A DNA stretch of 64,000 nt from Caproiciproducens galactitolivorans (GCF_004768785.1 NZ_SRMQ01000002.1:310001-374000), one strand, 5' to 3'; positions 43,625 to 52,629 are shown, counted from the stretch's first letter. Program-made: numbers and translations. The notes: generated by a model not told the origin, from the sequence alone.

Positions 43625-46534
43625 ATGAAAAAAATCACGGGAAAAGTGGTTTCTCTTGTGCTTGCTTTAGCACTTGTAGTATCCAGCTTTTCGGCAAACT
43701 TTGCTTTCGCCGCGACAAAGTCGATGGCGGGAGTTGTTACTGATACCGCAGAAGATGATATCTATCTCTGCAACGGTGGAACTGGCGACAGAGAAATCGA
43801 TCTTAATGATTTTCTCGCAGCCAACGGTTCAGGCTTCAATATGGAAACAAAGAACCACAAGGATGTTGACAATGTAAAGGTTTCGTCAATTTCCCATATT
43901 TCTGGCGATAGGCTGGTTTCCTTAAAGCTTAGAAATAATGATGACGATGCATATCTTAGATTAAAGAGCAGCACGAAAACTGGTACAGAAGTTATTTCCG
44001 TTTTGTTCAAGGCTGATTACACAGATGATGACGGAAATGAGTATACTGTAAAAGCTTCTCAGAAGTTGACCGTTCATGTTTATGACAAGGATCAGCTTGT
44101 ATTAGGCAAAAAAGATTCGAACGGTGTTGGCAAAGGTGTAGATGAATTAGACGATATACCGATGACTGCAGGCGCAACAGTTGAGATTGGTGCTTTCGTT
44201 GCACAACCTGAGAGTGAAGATAGTTGCTATGCTGTGCTCACCCCTGCACATAAGATCTTCTTGTCAAAAGATAAGAAGGATTATAAAGACAGCGGTTTTA
44301 CACTTGAGGTAACAAGCGGTTCAAGTGATATCCACTTCTTGACCGAAGCTACTGTGAACGGTAAGAAAGTATTCCAAGATCAGTTTGATGATGCTCATAT
44401 GAGGGCAAAAGATGTAGCGCAAGATGTCAATGGCGTTCTGTATGCAGTAGTTGGTAAACTAAACAGCCAAAATCAGATTACCGGTGATGCAAGCACAGGC
44501 AATATTACGCTTACCGCCAAAAAGCTTGTGCAAGATGGTGCTACTTATAAAGCTTCTACAGATTCCGATGAAAAGTATACCTTAAAAGCCAAAATTGCAA
44601 AGAAAATTGATATTGAAGCATTAAAGAGCTATAATTCAACGGACTCTTCCGATGCTCGGTATCTCTTTAAGAAAACCGTCAATAATGCTGGAAAAGCTAG
44701 CGATATAAACTACACAATCAGAAAAGACGGTAAGAGCATTTTAGATGGATTTACACAGTTTGACGGCAATGATGTAAATCTTACTGACAAGGAAATCAAA
44801 TTCCCGACTGATACTGATACTGTTACCGTTAATGAAGATGTTAACATCAAGAAGATTTCCGGTAAAATGAACAAGTTGACGATCGGCGATTGCAATGTAG
44901 GCGAAGTTGACATCGATAATGGTGAAGTTACTATTGATGAAGGTAAAGTCGGCGATGTTACCATTGGCGATGACGATTCAACTAAAGCAAAGCTGACGAT
45001 CACAAATGGAGCAAAAGTTGGTAATATTGATACAACAGATGCGAATGATAATGAAGAGTCGATTAACATTGATGGTGCAACAGTTGGCAACATCAAGACT
45101 GACGGTGATGTAGAAATTGAAACAAATGATGATGATCATACAGTAACTGTTGGTGAGATTGCTGCTGCTGGTAAAGTAACTGTCAACGCTGATGAAGCGA
45201 AAGTTTCTATCTCCGCTCTGAAAGCTGCAGATGAAGATGCAGAATTTACTCTGTACAATACCGACAATATGGAATTAAAGGTTGGCAAGATTGATTTCGA
45301 CTACTATGATGATGTTAAACTCAATCTTGGCAATGAAGATGACGAAGACGATATCTTCACCGGCACAATTCCGGCTCCGATTAATGCGGCAGACGGTAGC
45401 ATTGAAACTAAGAACGAAGACACAAATGTTACTGTAACAGGTAAAGTGGATGTAGATACAATTTCTGTTGATTCTGATTCTACAATCACTTTCAAGGATG
45501 ATGTTAAAGCTGGTACGGTTGATGGCGACGGCACAATGGTCGTTGTTCCTGGAAAGCTTTATGTAAAAGAAAGTGCTTCCAGCACGAAGTTAAAGCTCGA
45601 TGGTAATTTTGCCGCTGGTACAGTTGCATTCAAGGCTGATGCTGGCAATGTAGATGTTGATGATTTCGATTGCTATGGCTTTACACTTGAAAAGTCCACA
45701 GCGAGCAATGTAGATACCTTCAAGGTTAAGAGTGTAAGCTTTGCTGGCATTCAGATCAACAAGACTTCTGCAAACATTGCGAAGGGTTATTCCGAGACAT
45801 TCACAGCTACTGCTTATCCGAACGGTACTACCATTCCGGCCGGTTACACAGTTAAGTGGGATCTCGATGGCGGCAGCAGCGATGTGTTCTCTATGACTAC
45901 AAATGGCAATACTGCTACAGTTAAGGTCAATAGCATTGATTCTACTTTCGCAAGCCAGAACCATGCAACTCTGACCGCTACACTTTATGATGCAGACGGT
46001 TATGAAGTTGAAGATTACAGCGCTGCAAAGTGCGAGATCACAGCAATAGCTGTTCCGGAAGCAAAGATTGACACAACAAATGACTTCTCTCTTGCTCAGG
46101 GCGCTTCCTATCAGTTCAAAGTTACTTCTACAACTGCTCCTTCCTTTACGGTTGGTACACCGGGTGCCTTCAATGTAGCTCTTGCTTCTAAGAATGGCAA
46201 CGATTACTTCTACAAGATCACCGCAGTTGGTAAGGTAGGTTCTTCCGCTGGTATTTACCTCAACGGTGCAAAGGTTTGTGTTGTTACAATTAAAGCTCCG
46301 GCTTTCACTTGTGACACAACAAAGGATGTAACCGTTAAAGGTTCTTACCAAGTAAAGGTTACTGCTACAACTACACCGACATTTTCTGTTGGTACAGCAG
46401 GTGTTTTCAAGGCTTCTTTCGTGAAGAAAGTTGGTAACGACTACTTCTACAAGCTCACATCTGTTGGCAAAGTTGGCGCAAAATCTGGCGTTTATGTAAA
46501 CGGCGTTAAGGTTTTTGTTGCAACTGTTGGCTAA
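43625..46534 (+). CDS. Large secreted acidic surface protein (S-layer-like)
   Basis: The 969-aa protein follows AAGGAGG and has a classic signal peptide (MKKITGKVVSLVLALALVVS, cleavage after AFA near residue 29). The mature chain is Asp/Thr/Val-rich. Residues about 400-640 form short repeats of the type VGxVxIxxGxVTI, resembling a beta-helix. Residues about 695-810 look like an Ig-like (BIg2-type) domain. The C-terminus carries two copies of a 70-80-aa repeat (DTTNDFSL... and DTTKDVTV..., both with NDYFYK and GKVG). No LPxTG or SLH anchor is visible. The promoter and codon choice suggest very high expression, as for a major surface-layer protein. Confidence 0.75.
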   Translation: MKKITGKVVSLVLALALVVSSFSANFAFAATKSMAGVVTDTAEDDIYLCNGGTGDREIDLNDFLAANGSGFNMETKNHKDVDNVKVSSISHISGDRLVSLKLRNNDDDAYLRLKSSTKTGTEVISVLFKADYTDDDGNEYTVKASQKLTVHVYDKDQLVLGKKDSNGVGKGVDELDDIPMTAGATVEIGAFVAQPESEDSCYAVLTPAHKIFLSKDKKDYKDSGFTLEVTSGSSDIHFLTEATVNGKKVFQDQFDDAHMRAKDVAQDVNGVLYAVVGKLNSQNQITGDASTGNITLTAKKLVQDGATYKASTDSDEKYTLKAKIAKKIDIEALKSYNSTDSSDARYLFKKTVNNAGKASDINYTIRKDGKSILDGFTQFDGNDVNLTDKEIKFPTDTDTVTVNEDVNIKKISGKMNKLTIGDCNVGEVDIDNGEVTIDEGKVGDVTIGDDDSTKAKLTITNGAKVGNIDTTDANDNEESINIDGATVGNIKTDGDVEIETNDDDHTVTVGEIAAAGKVTVNADEAKVSISALKAADEDAEFTLYNTDNMELKVGKIDFDYYDDVKLNLGNEDDEDDIFTGTIPAPINAADGSIETKNEDTNVTVTGKVDVDTISVDSDSTITFKDDVKAGTVDGDGTMVVVPGKLYVKESASSTKLKLDGNFAAGTVAFKADAGNVDVDDFDCYGFTLEKSTASNVDTFKVKSVSFAGIQINKTSANIAKGYSETFTATAYPNGTTIPAGYTVKWDLDGGSSDVFSMTTNGNTATVKVNSIDSTFASQNHATLTATLYDADGYEVEDYSAAKCEITAIAVPEAKIDTTNDFSLAQGASYQFKVTSTTAPSFTVGTPGAFNVALASKNGNDYFYKITAVGKVGSSAGIYLNGAKVCVVTIKAPAFTCDTTKDVTVKGSYQVKVTATTTPTFSVGTAGVFKASFVKKVGNDYFYKLTSVGKVGAKSGVYVNGVKVFVATVG

Positions 46535-46611
46535 GTAATCCTTAAAAATAGGCAATTTCTTAATTAAATTATTACTATCTCAACAAAATAAGTTATAGTT
46601 GTATTTGCGTA

Positions 46612-46649
46612 GCGGCGGTTTGAGCGACAGCTCAGGCCGCCGCTTTGTG
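46612..46649 (+). terminator. Terminator between the surface protein gene and cotJC
   Basis: AGCGGCGGtttGAGC-gaca-GCTCaggCCGCCGCT hairpin with a modest T-tail on the plus strand. It may also end the minus-strand cotJ transcript. Confidence 0.7.
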
Positions 46650-46657
46650 CTGCATTT

Positions 46658-46897
46658 TTAAAAATGTATGTATGAATTCGGTTGATAACCCGGTGGATCC
46701 TGTTCTTCGGTTCCAATATCAGTTAAAATTGCTTTCAGTTCCGGGTACGGCATGTTGTAGCGTTGGCTCAAGTAGCGAAGGGAGGCACCAAGCTCGCCAT
46801 CCGGTCCGCCATATTGCGCTATAATCATTTGCGCAAGTTTTGGGTTTGTATTTTTTATATTAATGGGATACTGTAAATGTTTAACATAATTCCACAT
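46658..46897 (-). CDS. cotJC: CotJC, truncated (manganese catalase-like spore coat protein)
   Basis: The 79-aa product begins exactly like CotJC (MWNYVKHLQYPINI, then AQYGGPDGELGASLRYLSQR and ILTDIGTEE). Full-length CotJC is about 190 aa and continues with a His/Glu metal-ligand helix. Here the sequence diverges after GTEE into a 14-residue tail and stops. No other frame restores the missing part, so the C-terminal ferritin-like half is gone and catalase activity is not expected. The ATG overlaps the cotJB stop (TAATG), so the coupled operon organisation is intact. A longer in-frame start at 46954 lies within cotJB. Confidence 0.8.
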   Translation of the reverse strand: MWNYVKHLQYPINIKNTNPKLAQMIIAQYGGPDGELGASLRYLSQRYNMPYPELKAILTDIGTEEQDPPGYQPNSYIHF

Positions 46898-47157
46898 TAA
46901 GCTTTCCCCCCTTCGGTTACATCCCAGGGCCATGGATCGGAAATCCATGCCCAACGGCTGGTCGTCGCGCTGGTTTCATTCATCGGGCCGTAAGCGGCTT
47001 CATATTTCGCAATGAGATCAGTCGTTATTTTGCGGTATTCCTCCAGCTTTTGCGCTGCTGTGCAATCGCCTGGGTGGGTGTCTAAGAAAATGTGAAGCTC
47101 CCACATTGTGAATTGATAGGAACGAATTCTTCTTAACATCATTTCCTGCTCATTCAT
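46897..47157 (-). CDS. cotJB: Spore coat protein CotJB
   Basis: The 86-aa protein matches CotJB in length and pattern (LLRRIRSYQF-like N-terminus, LHIFLDTHPGDCTAAQKLEEY in the middle, and a Trp/Pro-rich end with SDPWPWDV). It is part of the CotJ inner coat complex made in the mother cell. Its start overlaps the cotJA stop (ATGA), and its stop overlaps the cotJC start. Confidence 0.92.
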   Translation of the reverse strand: MNEQEMMLRRIRSYQFTMWELHIFLDTHPGDCTAAQKLEEYRKITTDLIAKYEAAYGPMNETSATTSRWAWISDPWPWDVTEGGKA

Positions 47158-47354
47158 TTCGAAGCACCTCTTCCCCCAAGAAATGGTTTGTCAAGGTCTG
47201 GGAATATCGTGCCACTGCGTAGTCCTTTTTCCGGATCATATATCGTACCAAATTGCTGGAAAGGTACGTAAGCCATTGCAACGACGGTTACAGCCGGTAG
47301 CGGGGTCCGTGTAATCAGACAGGCATCCCCTTCCAGAATATTCATATTCTCCAT
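47154..47354 (-). CDS. cotJA: Spore coat associated protein CotJA
   Basis: The 66-aa protein has the CotJA pattern AMAYVPFQQFGTIYDPEKGL followed by GTIFPDLDKPFLGG. It is the first gene of cotJABC. AGGAGA precedes the ATG at 47354. It probably helps anchor CotJC in the spore coat. Confidence 0.92.
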   Translation of the reverse strand: MENMNILEGDACLITRTPLPAVTVVAMAYVPFQQFGTIYDPEKGLRSGTIFPDLDKPFLGGRGASK

Positions 47355-47395
47355 TGATTTTCTCCTTTCTTATTTATTGGGCTTAACCTAATCCT

Positions 47396-47424
47396 ATATT
47401 ATGCAAATTTTGGACAGCATGTGA
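47396..47424 (-). promoter_or_regulatory. Candidate sigma-E promoter of cotJABC
   Basis: On the minus strand TCACATG and CATAATAT are separated by 14 bp. This agrees at most positions with the mother-cell sigma-E consensus (KMATATT, CATACAnT), the sigma factor known to drive cotJ in B. subtilis. Confidence 0.45.
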
Positions 47425-47456
47425 AATAGGGGTACTTTTGGGGAAGTATTTAGAAA

Positions 47457-47495
47457 AAGAAAAACACAGAAGGAAATGTTCTCTCCTGTGTTTTT
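47457..47495 (-). terminator. Terminator of the Cys-rich peptide gene
   Basis: On the minus strand GAAAAACACAGGAGA...TTCCTTCTGTGTTTTTC forms a long stem with a T-rich end, 10 nt after the stop at 47505. It separates this gene from cotJA. Confidence 0.75.
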
Positions 47496-47504
47496 CGCTA
47501 TTTT

Positions 47505-47669
47505 TTAGCAAGTTCCGCAAACACCTTTAATGCAGCGAAGTAAATCCTCCAATGTGCAAATATCTTCACCACAGCCCGAAACTACATTTTGGACATTTGC
47601 AGGTAATGAAGCGAAGTATTGATTTATGTCTGCATTTGATGCTAAAAGATCGCTTAATCCGTTTGCCAT
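47505..47669 (-). CDS. Small Cys-rich peptide, 54 aa, possible RiPP-like precursor or spore peptide
   Basis: An ATG at 47669 preceded by GAGGTGAG encodes 54 residues and is followed by a terminator. The N-terminal half is leader-like and hydrophilic to amphipathic (MANGLSDLLASNADINQYFA, then SLPANVQNVV). The C-terminal 24 residues start with SGCG and hold five Cys (CGEDIC, a Leu-rich turn, CIKGVCGTC). No modification enzyme or dedicated exporter is adjacent. It may be a bacteriocin-like precursor, a metal-binding peptide, or a spore component like its cotJ neighbours. I do not recognise the family. Confidence 0.65.
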   Translation of the reverse strand: MANGLSDLLASNADINQYFASLPANVQNVVSGCGEDICTLEDLLRCIKGVCGTC

Positions 47670-47835
47670 ATTCTCACCTCGCTCCTAGTTTATGAAGAAT
47701 GAGAGGAAATATTAAGGGAAATAATTCCCGTTAGTTTATTCTTCATTTTGTAAATACGAGTATTTATGATATAATATATAATATTAAATTATTATTCATC
47801 GAACAGATGGACAATTTATAGTAATTGGAGAAAAT

Positions 47836-48876
47836 ATGGCTACTTTGAAAAAGACAATACAAAAGAACCTACTTGTCATTATAACGTTAGCACTTTCAAC
47901 GGGTGTTTTATTGTACTTTTTCTTTACTACGGAAGGAATTGTTACATTAGGGGAAATCATAACAAAGCTTAGACTGCGCTGGTTATTCATGGCGATTGCA
48001 AGCGCTGTATTATGCTGGATTTGTGAAGGTTGTGCTTTAAATTTACTGTGCGTTCATCTTTACCCGAATTGGAACTATAATCGTTCTTTTTGCGTTGGAA
48101 TGATCGGTCTGCTGTATAGTGCGTTGACGCCGTTTTCAACAGGCGGCCAGCCTATGCAGATTTATTCTATGCGCAAAATGGGGATGGATACTGGGAAAGC
48201 AGGTTCCATCATTGCGGTAAAAACACTTACTTATCAGGTCATTATGGTTGGCTACTCTCTTGTATTGGTTGCATGGAAATTCCGCTTTTTCCAAACCAGC
48301 GTCAGTAATTTTTCTTTTGTTACGATCATTGGGTTAATTTCAAACAGCGCATTTATCTTTCTGGTGGCATTGTTCATGATTAGTGCAACAACAACGAACA
48401 AGCTTGTAAATGCGGTTATTCAGTTCCTCCACCGTATAAAACTTTGCCGTCATCCCGCGGAACGCTATGAAAAAATTCACGGCCAACTTGAAGTTTTTCA
48501 CAATGCGTCCAAACTGATGGGGAATTCCATCAAGCTATATATTCCGGTTCTGGTTATTACCGTTTTTCAAATTACTTTAAACAGCTTGATTCCGTATTTT
48601 ATTTATCGCAGCTTTAGTATGCACGAGGTTCCCGTTACGACCATGGTTGCCGCGCAGGTGTTTGTGGCGATGGTAAGTGCCTTTGTTCCGCTTCCGGGGG
48701 CTTCTGGTGGCGCAGAAGGCAGTTTTTATATTTTCTTCGGAATGTTTTTTGGCTCTGCAATCTTGCCCGCAATTCTGCTCTGGCGCATTATCAGCTATTA
48801 TTCGAATATTTTATTTGGCGCAGTTTTCGCTTATATTGGAAAACGGTATAATGTACCGGATAAGATCGTTGAATAA
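47836..48876 (+). CDS. Lysylphosphatidylglycerol synthase-type membrane protein (YbhN/TIGR00374)
   Basis: The 346-aa protein has about eight membrane spans and the family marks TPFSTGGQPMQIY near residue 100 and PLPGASGGAEGSF near 285. The domain is the membrane half of MprF, which flips or handles lipids; the aminoacyl transferase half is absent. It therefore probably moves a lipid or lipid-linked substrate. TTGGAG precedes the ATG. It is a single-gene unit ending in a bidirectional terminator. Confidence 0.88.
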   Translation: MATLKKTIQKNLLVIITLALSTGVLLYFFFTTEGIVTLGEIITKLRLRWLFMAIASAVLCWICEGCALNLLCVHLYPNWNYNRSFCVGMIGLLYSALTPFSTGGQPMQIYSMRKMGMDTGKAGSIIAVKTLTYQVIMVGYSLVLVAWKFRFFQTSVSNFSFVTIIGLISNSAFIFLVALFMISATTTNKLVNAVIQFLHRIKLCRHPAERYEKIHGQLEVFHNASKLMGNSIKLYIPVLVITVFQITLNSLIPYFIYRSFSMHEVPVTTMVAAQVFVAMVSAFVPLPGASGGAEGSFYIFFGMFFGSAILPAILLWRIISYYSNILFGAVFAYIGKRYNVPDKIVE

Positions 48877-48897
48877 AATAAGTCTTTACAGGAACGT

Positions 48898-48946
48898 AAA
48901 AGACCTCCTGCCGCAATTGATTTTACGGCAGAAGGTCTTTATGTTA
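48898..48946 (+). terminator. Bidirectional terminator
   Basis: AAAGACCTcCTGCCG / CGGCAGaAGGTCTTT stem between two convergent genes. Confidence 0.8.
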
Positions 48947-48979
48947 TTTTGCGACAGGTGTTTGACTTTGGATTCGTTT

Positions 48980-51571
48980 TTATAACCTATGGTTGCTATT
49001 TCGAAATGTAATTGCCTTTTCGATTTCCACAACGGCGAGGGGGATAAAGGAAAGCGATGCGACAATCAGCCACTGATAGCCTGTGAGCATCGATGTTTTG
49101 AATATGACGGAAAGCGGTTTGATTACAATGACCGCCAATTGCAGGGCAACGCAGGCAATTGCGGCTAGCACCAGCTTTGGATTGGCAAAGATACCCGCTT
49201 CAAAGATGGAGCGGGTAGACCGCATATTAAACGTATGAACTACCTGGGAAAGGCTGAGAACGGCAAAAGCCATCGTGCGCCCGATAACCGGCGCGGATGG
49301 GTCAAGATCGAAATAAATACGGCCGATACTGTAAGCTAAAAGGGACAATGTTCCGATCAGACAGCCTTCAACGATGATGTTATAGCCCATCCCTCCGGAA
49401 AAAATGCTTTCATTGGGCTTTAGCGGCTTTCGGTTCATAATATTCTTATCAATCGGCTCTACGCCCAGCGCAAGCGCGGGGAGGGAATCGGTAACTAGAT
49501 TTACCCATAAAAGCTGGATTGCCAGTAGTGGAGTGGGCAAACGCAGAAGGAAGCCGACGAACACCGTCAGGATTTCACCGATGTTGCAGCTAAGCAAAAA
49601 ATGAACGGTTTTCTTAATGTTTTCATAAATGCCCCTGCCTTCGCGTACAGCAGCGACAATTGTGGCAAAGTTATCATCTGTCAAAATCACATCGGACGCC
49701 GCCTTGGCCACGTCAGTACCCGAAATACCCATTGCGCAGCCGATGTCCGCGGCGCGCAGGGCAGGGGCGTCGTTTACGCCGTCACCGGTCATAGCGACCA
49801 CTTCTCCATGGGCTTGAAAAGCCTTTACAATCCTGACCTTATGTTCCGGCGAGACACGCGCAAATACGGTATAATCGTAGATGTTTTTTTCCAGTTCCTT
49901 TTGGCTGAGCGCGTCAAGGGCGGATCCCGTAATTACCCGTTTTTTTCCTTCGAGAATGCCAAGCTGCTTTGCAATTGCCGCAGCTGTGGCTGCGTGGTCC
50001 CCGGTAATCATGACGGGCAGAATCCCCGCTTTTTTACAGAGTTCCACTGCGGACTTTACCTGTGGGCGTGGCGGGTCAATCATTCCGATCAGGCCGCAAA
50101 AAATAAGGTTCTGCTCAATTTCTTCCGGCTTCTCGGGCAAAACGTCAACGTCCCGGTAAGCGACGCCGATTACTCGCAGCGCGCGTGAGGCCATTTCTTC
50201 GTTTTGCCGGGCTGCCCCGCTTGTGCAGTGGGTAAACAAAATATCCGGTGCGCCTTTTGCAATGATACGGAAGCGCCCTCCGCTCAAACGATGTACTGTC
50301 GTCATCATTTTCCGCTCGGAACTGAACGGGATTTCCCGTATACGGGGAAATTGGGCATCGAGTCTATTTTTTTCCGTTGGAGCCACCGCCACAATGGCGA
50401 CTTCCGTAGGGTCGCCGTGAATCGTTTTGCCGCTGACAGTACAGTTGCAGCACAGGGAGGCAAGATCCAGAATCTGCCTGCCCTTTTCCGTCTGTATTTC
50501 AACCGGGCCGCTTGCATCTCTCAGTTCAACCACGCTCATCCGGTTTTGCGTAAGGGTTCCCGTTTTATCGGAACAGATCACGCTGGCGCTTCCAAGCGCC
50601 TCCACAGCAGGCATACGCCGCACGATTCCCCGGTTTGCCGCCATACGCCTAACGCCGATCGCAAGGACGATTGTAACAACGGCGGGCAGCCCCTCCGGAA
50701 TGGCCGCGACGGCAAGGCTGATTGAAATGAGGAACATTTCAATGGGCGGGATATGCTGAAACAGGCCCATGATAAAGATGATGAGGCATATGACGAGAGC
50801 ACCGCTGCCAAGCCAGTGCCCCGTTTGCGCCAGCTTCTTCTGCAGCGGGGTCTGGGGGGCAGACTGGTTAGTAATCATATGTGCAATTTTCCCCACATGC
50901 GTGTCCATTCCCGTAGCCGTAACAATGCCTTTGCCGTGGCCTGCGGCAATGGAACTGGTGGAATATAAAAGATTGTAGCGGTCGCCAAGCGGGGTATCGG
51001 CAGCACAGATGCAATCGGCGCGCTTTTCACTCGGAAGGCTTTCTCCGGTAAGTGCGCTTTCCTCTGCTTTTAAATTAACCGCTTCAATTAGGCGCAAATC
51101 GGCAGGAACCAGATCGCCTTCGCGAAGAATGACCAGATCGCCGGGAACCAGTTCGGATGCCGAGATCCGTTGTTCTTCTCCGCCGCGAATAACATGCGCG
51201 TGGGGGCTGGAAAGCTTTTTCAAGGCTTCGATTGCTTTTTCCGCCCGGCTTTCCTGTACCAGACCGATAATTGCATTCATGGTTACAATAAATAGGATAA
51301 TAATGGAGTCTATGTAGTCATTGTTATGTTCCAGGAAGGAAGTTATAAAGGAAATTCCTGCGGCAATTAAAAGGACGATGACCATAAAATCCGAAAACTG
51401 AGCGAGGAAACGAAGCAGCAAGCTCCTCCGTTTTGGCTGCTGTAGTTCATTCCTGCCGTATTTTTTCAGCCGCTCGGCTGCTTGACCGGAAGAAAGGCCG
51501 GTTTTCATGTTTGTACCAAGTTTTTTTGCGCAATCCTCTTTTGTAAGGCTTTGCCATTCCAATTTTATCAA
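48980..51571 (-). CDS. Calcium-type P-type ATPase (P2A)
   Basis: The 863-aa pump has the N-terminal cation ATPase domain, the TGES actuator motif, PEGLPAVVTIVLAIG in the fourth span, phosphorylation motif DKTGTLT near residue 335, and TGDGVNDAPAL near 600. Ten spans are predicted. Sequence style matches Ca2+ exporters such as LMCA1/YloB. It should expel Ca2+ (or Mn2+) from the cytoplasm. The TTG at 51571 gives the family-typical N-terminus (KLEWQSLTKEDC), although the G-run lies unusually close to it. Confidence 0.93.
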   Translation of the reverse strand: MIKLEWQSLTKEDCAKKLGTNMKTGLSSGQAAERLKKYGRNELQQPKRRSLLLRFLAQFSDFMVIVLLIAAGISFITSFLEHNNDYIDSIIILFIVTMNAIIGLVQESRAEKAIEALKKLSSPHAHVIRGGEEQRISASELVPGDLVILREGDLVPADLRLIEAVNLKAEESALTGESLPSEKRADCICAADTPLGDRYNLLYSTSSIAAGHGKGIVTATGMDTHVGKIAHMITNQSAPQTPLQKKLAQTGHWLGSGALVICLIIFIMGLFQHIPPIEMFLISISLAVAAIPEGLPAVVTIVLAIGVRRMAANRGIVRRMPAVEALGSASVICSDKTGTLTQNRMSVVELRDASGPVEIQTEKGRQILDLASLCCNCTVSGKTIHGDPTEVAIVAVAPTEKNRLDAQFPRIREIPFSSERKMMTTVHRLSGGRFRIIAKGAPDILFTHCTSGAARQNEEMASRALRVIGVAYRDVDVLPEKPEEIEQNLIFCGLIGMIDPPRPQVKSAVELCKKAGILPVMITGDHAATAAAIAKQLGILEGKKRVITGSALDALSQKELEKNIYDYTVFARVSPEHKVRIVKAFQAHGEVVAMTGDGVNDAPALRAADIGCAMGISGTDVAKAASDVILTDDNFATIVAAVREGRGIYENIKKTVHFLLSCNIGEILTVFVGFLLRLPTPLLAIQLLWVNLVTDSLPALALGVEPIDKNIMNRKPLKPNESIFSGGMGYNIIVEGCLIGTLSLLAYSIGRIYFDLDPSAPVIGRTMAFAVLSLSQVVHTFNMRSTRSIFEAGIFANPKLVLAAIACVALQLAVIVIKPLSVIFKTSMLTGYQWLIVASLSFIPLAVVEIEKAITFRNSNHRL

Positions 51572-51654
51572 CCCCCGTTTCTGTTTTAAAGTATATTCGA
51601 AAGGGGGCTAAAATATGGTATAATAAAACAACGAAACAGAAAGAGGTAGAAATA

Positions 51655-52176
51655 TTGGATATTACAATTTTTAACTTTATCCAAAATCATTTTCATAATG
51701 AATTTACAGACTGGATTTTTCCTTACATTACCAGAATGGGCGATCGCGGGCTGATCTGGGTAATGGCCGCCTTTTGCATGGTTATTTCCAAAAAGTATCG
51801 GAAGAACGGAATCCTTCTTTTGGGAATCCTTGTGGTAACGCATATTTTAGGGGAAATGATGCTGAAGCCTTTGCTTGCAAGGCCCCGCCCTTTCGTAACG
51901 TATCCCGGTCACCAGCTATTAATCCCGGCGCCGGAAGGCTATTCCCTTCCCTCCGGCCATGCGGCATCCTCCTTTGCCGCCGCGTTTACCTTATGGAAAG
52001 CCAATAAGAATTTTGGGATTCCAGCTTTTTTCCTTGCTTTTCTTATTGCATTTTCCCGGACGTTTTTATTCGTACATTACCCTTCGGATATTCTTTGCGG
52101 CGCAATACTTGGAGTATTATGTTCGTATATTTTTATAAAATTTTCAGCTTTTTACGAAAAAAAGTCGAAAATTTGA
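51655..52176 (+). CDS. PAP2-family membrane phosphatase
   Basis: The 173-aa protein has about five spans and all three PAP2 motifs: KPLLARPRP near 75, PSGHAASS near 100, and SRTFLFVHYPSD near 140, carrying the catalytic His residues. It should remove phosphate from a lipid such as undecaprenyl pyrophosphate or phosphatidic acid. TTG is used as start behind AGAGGTAG. It is divergent from the P-type ATPase gene. Confidence 0.9.
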   Translation: MDITIFNFIQNHFHNEFTDWIFPYITRMGDRGLIWVMAAFCMVISKKYRKNGILLLGILVVTHILGEMMLKPLLARPRPFVTYPGHQLLIPAPEGYSLPSGHAASSFAAAFTLWKANKNFGIPAFFLAFLIAFSRTFLFVHYPSDILCGAILGVLCSYIFIKFSAFYEKKSKI

Positions 52177-52259
52177 CTACTAAATATGGTTTTTGTTTAC
52201 GTGATTTTTTGAATATATTGCGAAAATAAAATTTTGGTAATTAAATACGTTGATTCATA

Positions 52260-52288
52260 TTGAATATTTTCGGTTCATGCATTATGAT
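52260..52288 (+). promoter_or_regulatory. Promoter of the DUF6514-like gene
   Basis: TTGAAT and TATGAT are separated by 17 bp, just upstream of an inverted repeat. Confidence 0.6.
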
Positions 52289-52297
52289 ACAAGTAAA

Positions 52298-52316
52298 GTG
52301 TGATGTTCATTCACAC
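52298..52316 (+). promoter_or_regulatory. Inverted repeat near the transcription start, possible operator
   Basis: GTGTGA-tgttcat-TCACAC is a 6-7-6 inverted repeat about 10 bp downstream of the -10 element. Confidence 0.45.
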
Positions 52317-52333
52317 AATAAAGGAGGAATGGG

Positions 52334-52585
52334 ATGAAAAAATGCATAGGAAATATTGCGTTGAAAAACTGTACGCTTAAGTACTATGTCTTCGGAAACC
52401 GCAGCACGGGGTACGGAATCGAAATAAAGGTAACCCGTGTGGAAAAAGCAGTCCAGATCGTATCTTATGATTTTGGAAAGGTTATGGATGTAGCAAAAAA
52501 GCTGCGTTGCGGTTCAGTTTTTCCTACAAACCTAAGCGAAATTATTGAAGATGAAAATTTCGACGATTTCCAAAGCCCAAATTGA
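52334..52585 (+). CDS. Small protein, DUF6514-like
   Basis: The 83-aa protein follows AAAGGAGGAA. It has the pattern LKYYVFGNRSTGYGIEIKV and ends with a Phe-Pro...EIIEDE stretch, which I associate with DUF6514 of Clostridia; the association is from memory. The protein is soluble and without catalytic motifs. Expression may be controlled by the inverted repeat just upstream. Confidence 0.65.
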   Translation: MKKCIGNIALKNCTLKYYVFGNRSTGYGIEIKVTRVEKAVQIVSYDFGKVMDVAKKLRCGSVFPTNLSEIIEDENFDDFQSPN

Positions 52586-52629
52586 TTGTGCTGACAATTG
52601 TCGAAAATTGATCGGGGAGGGGGAGAAAA

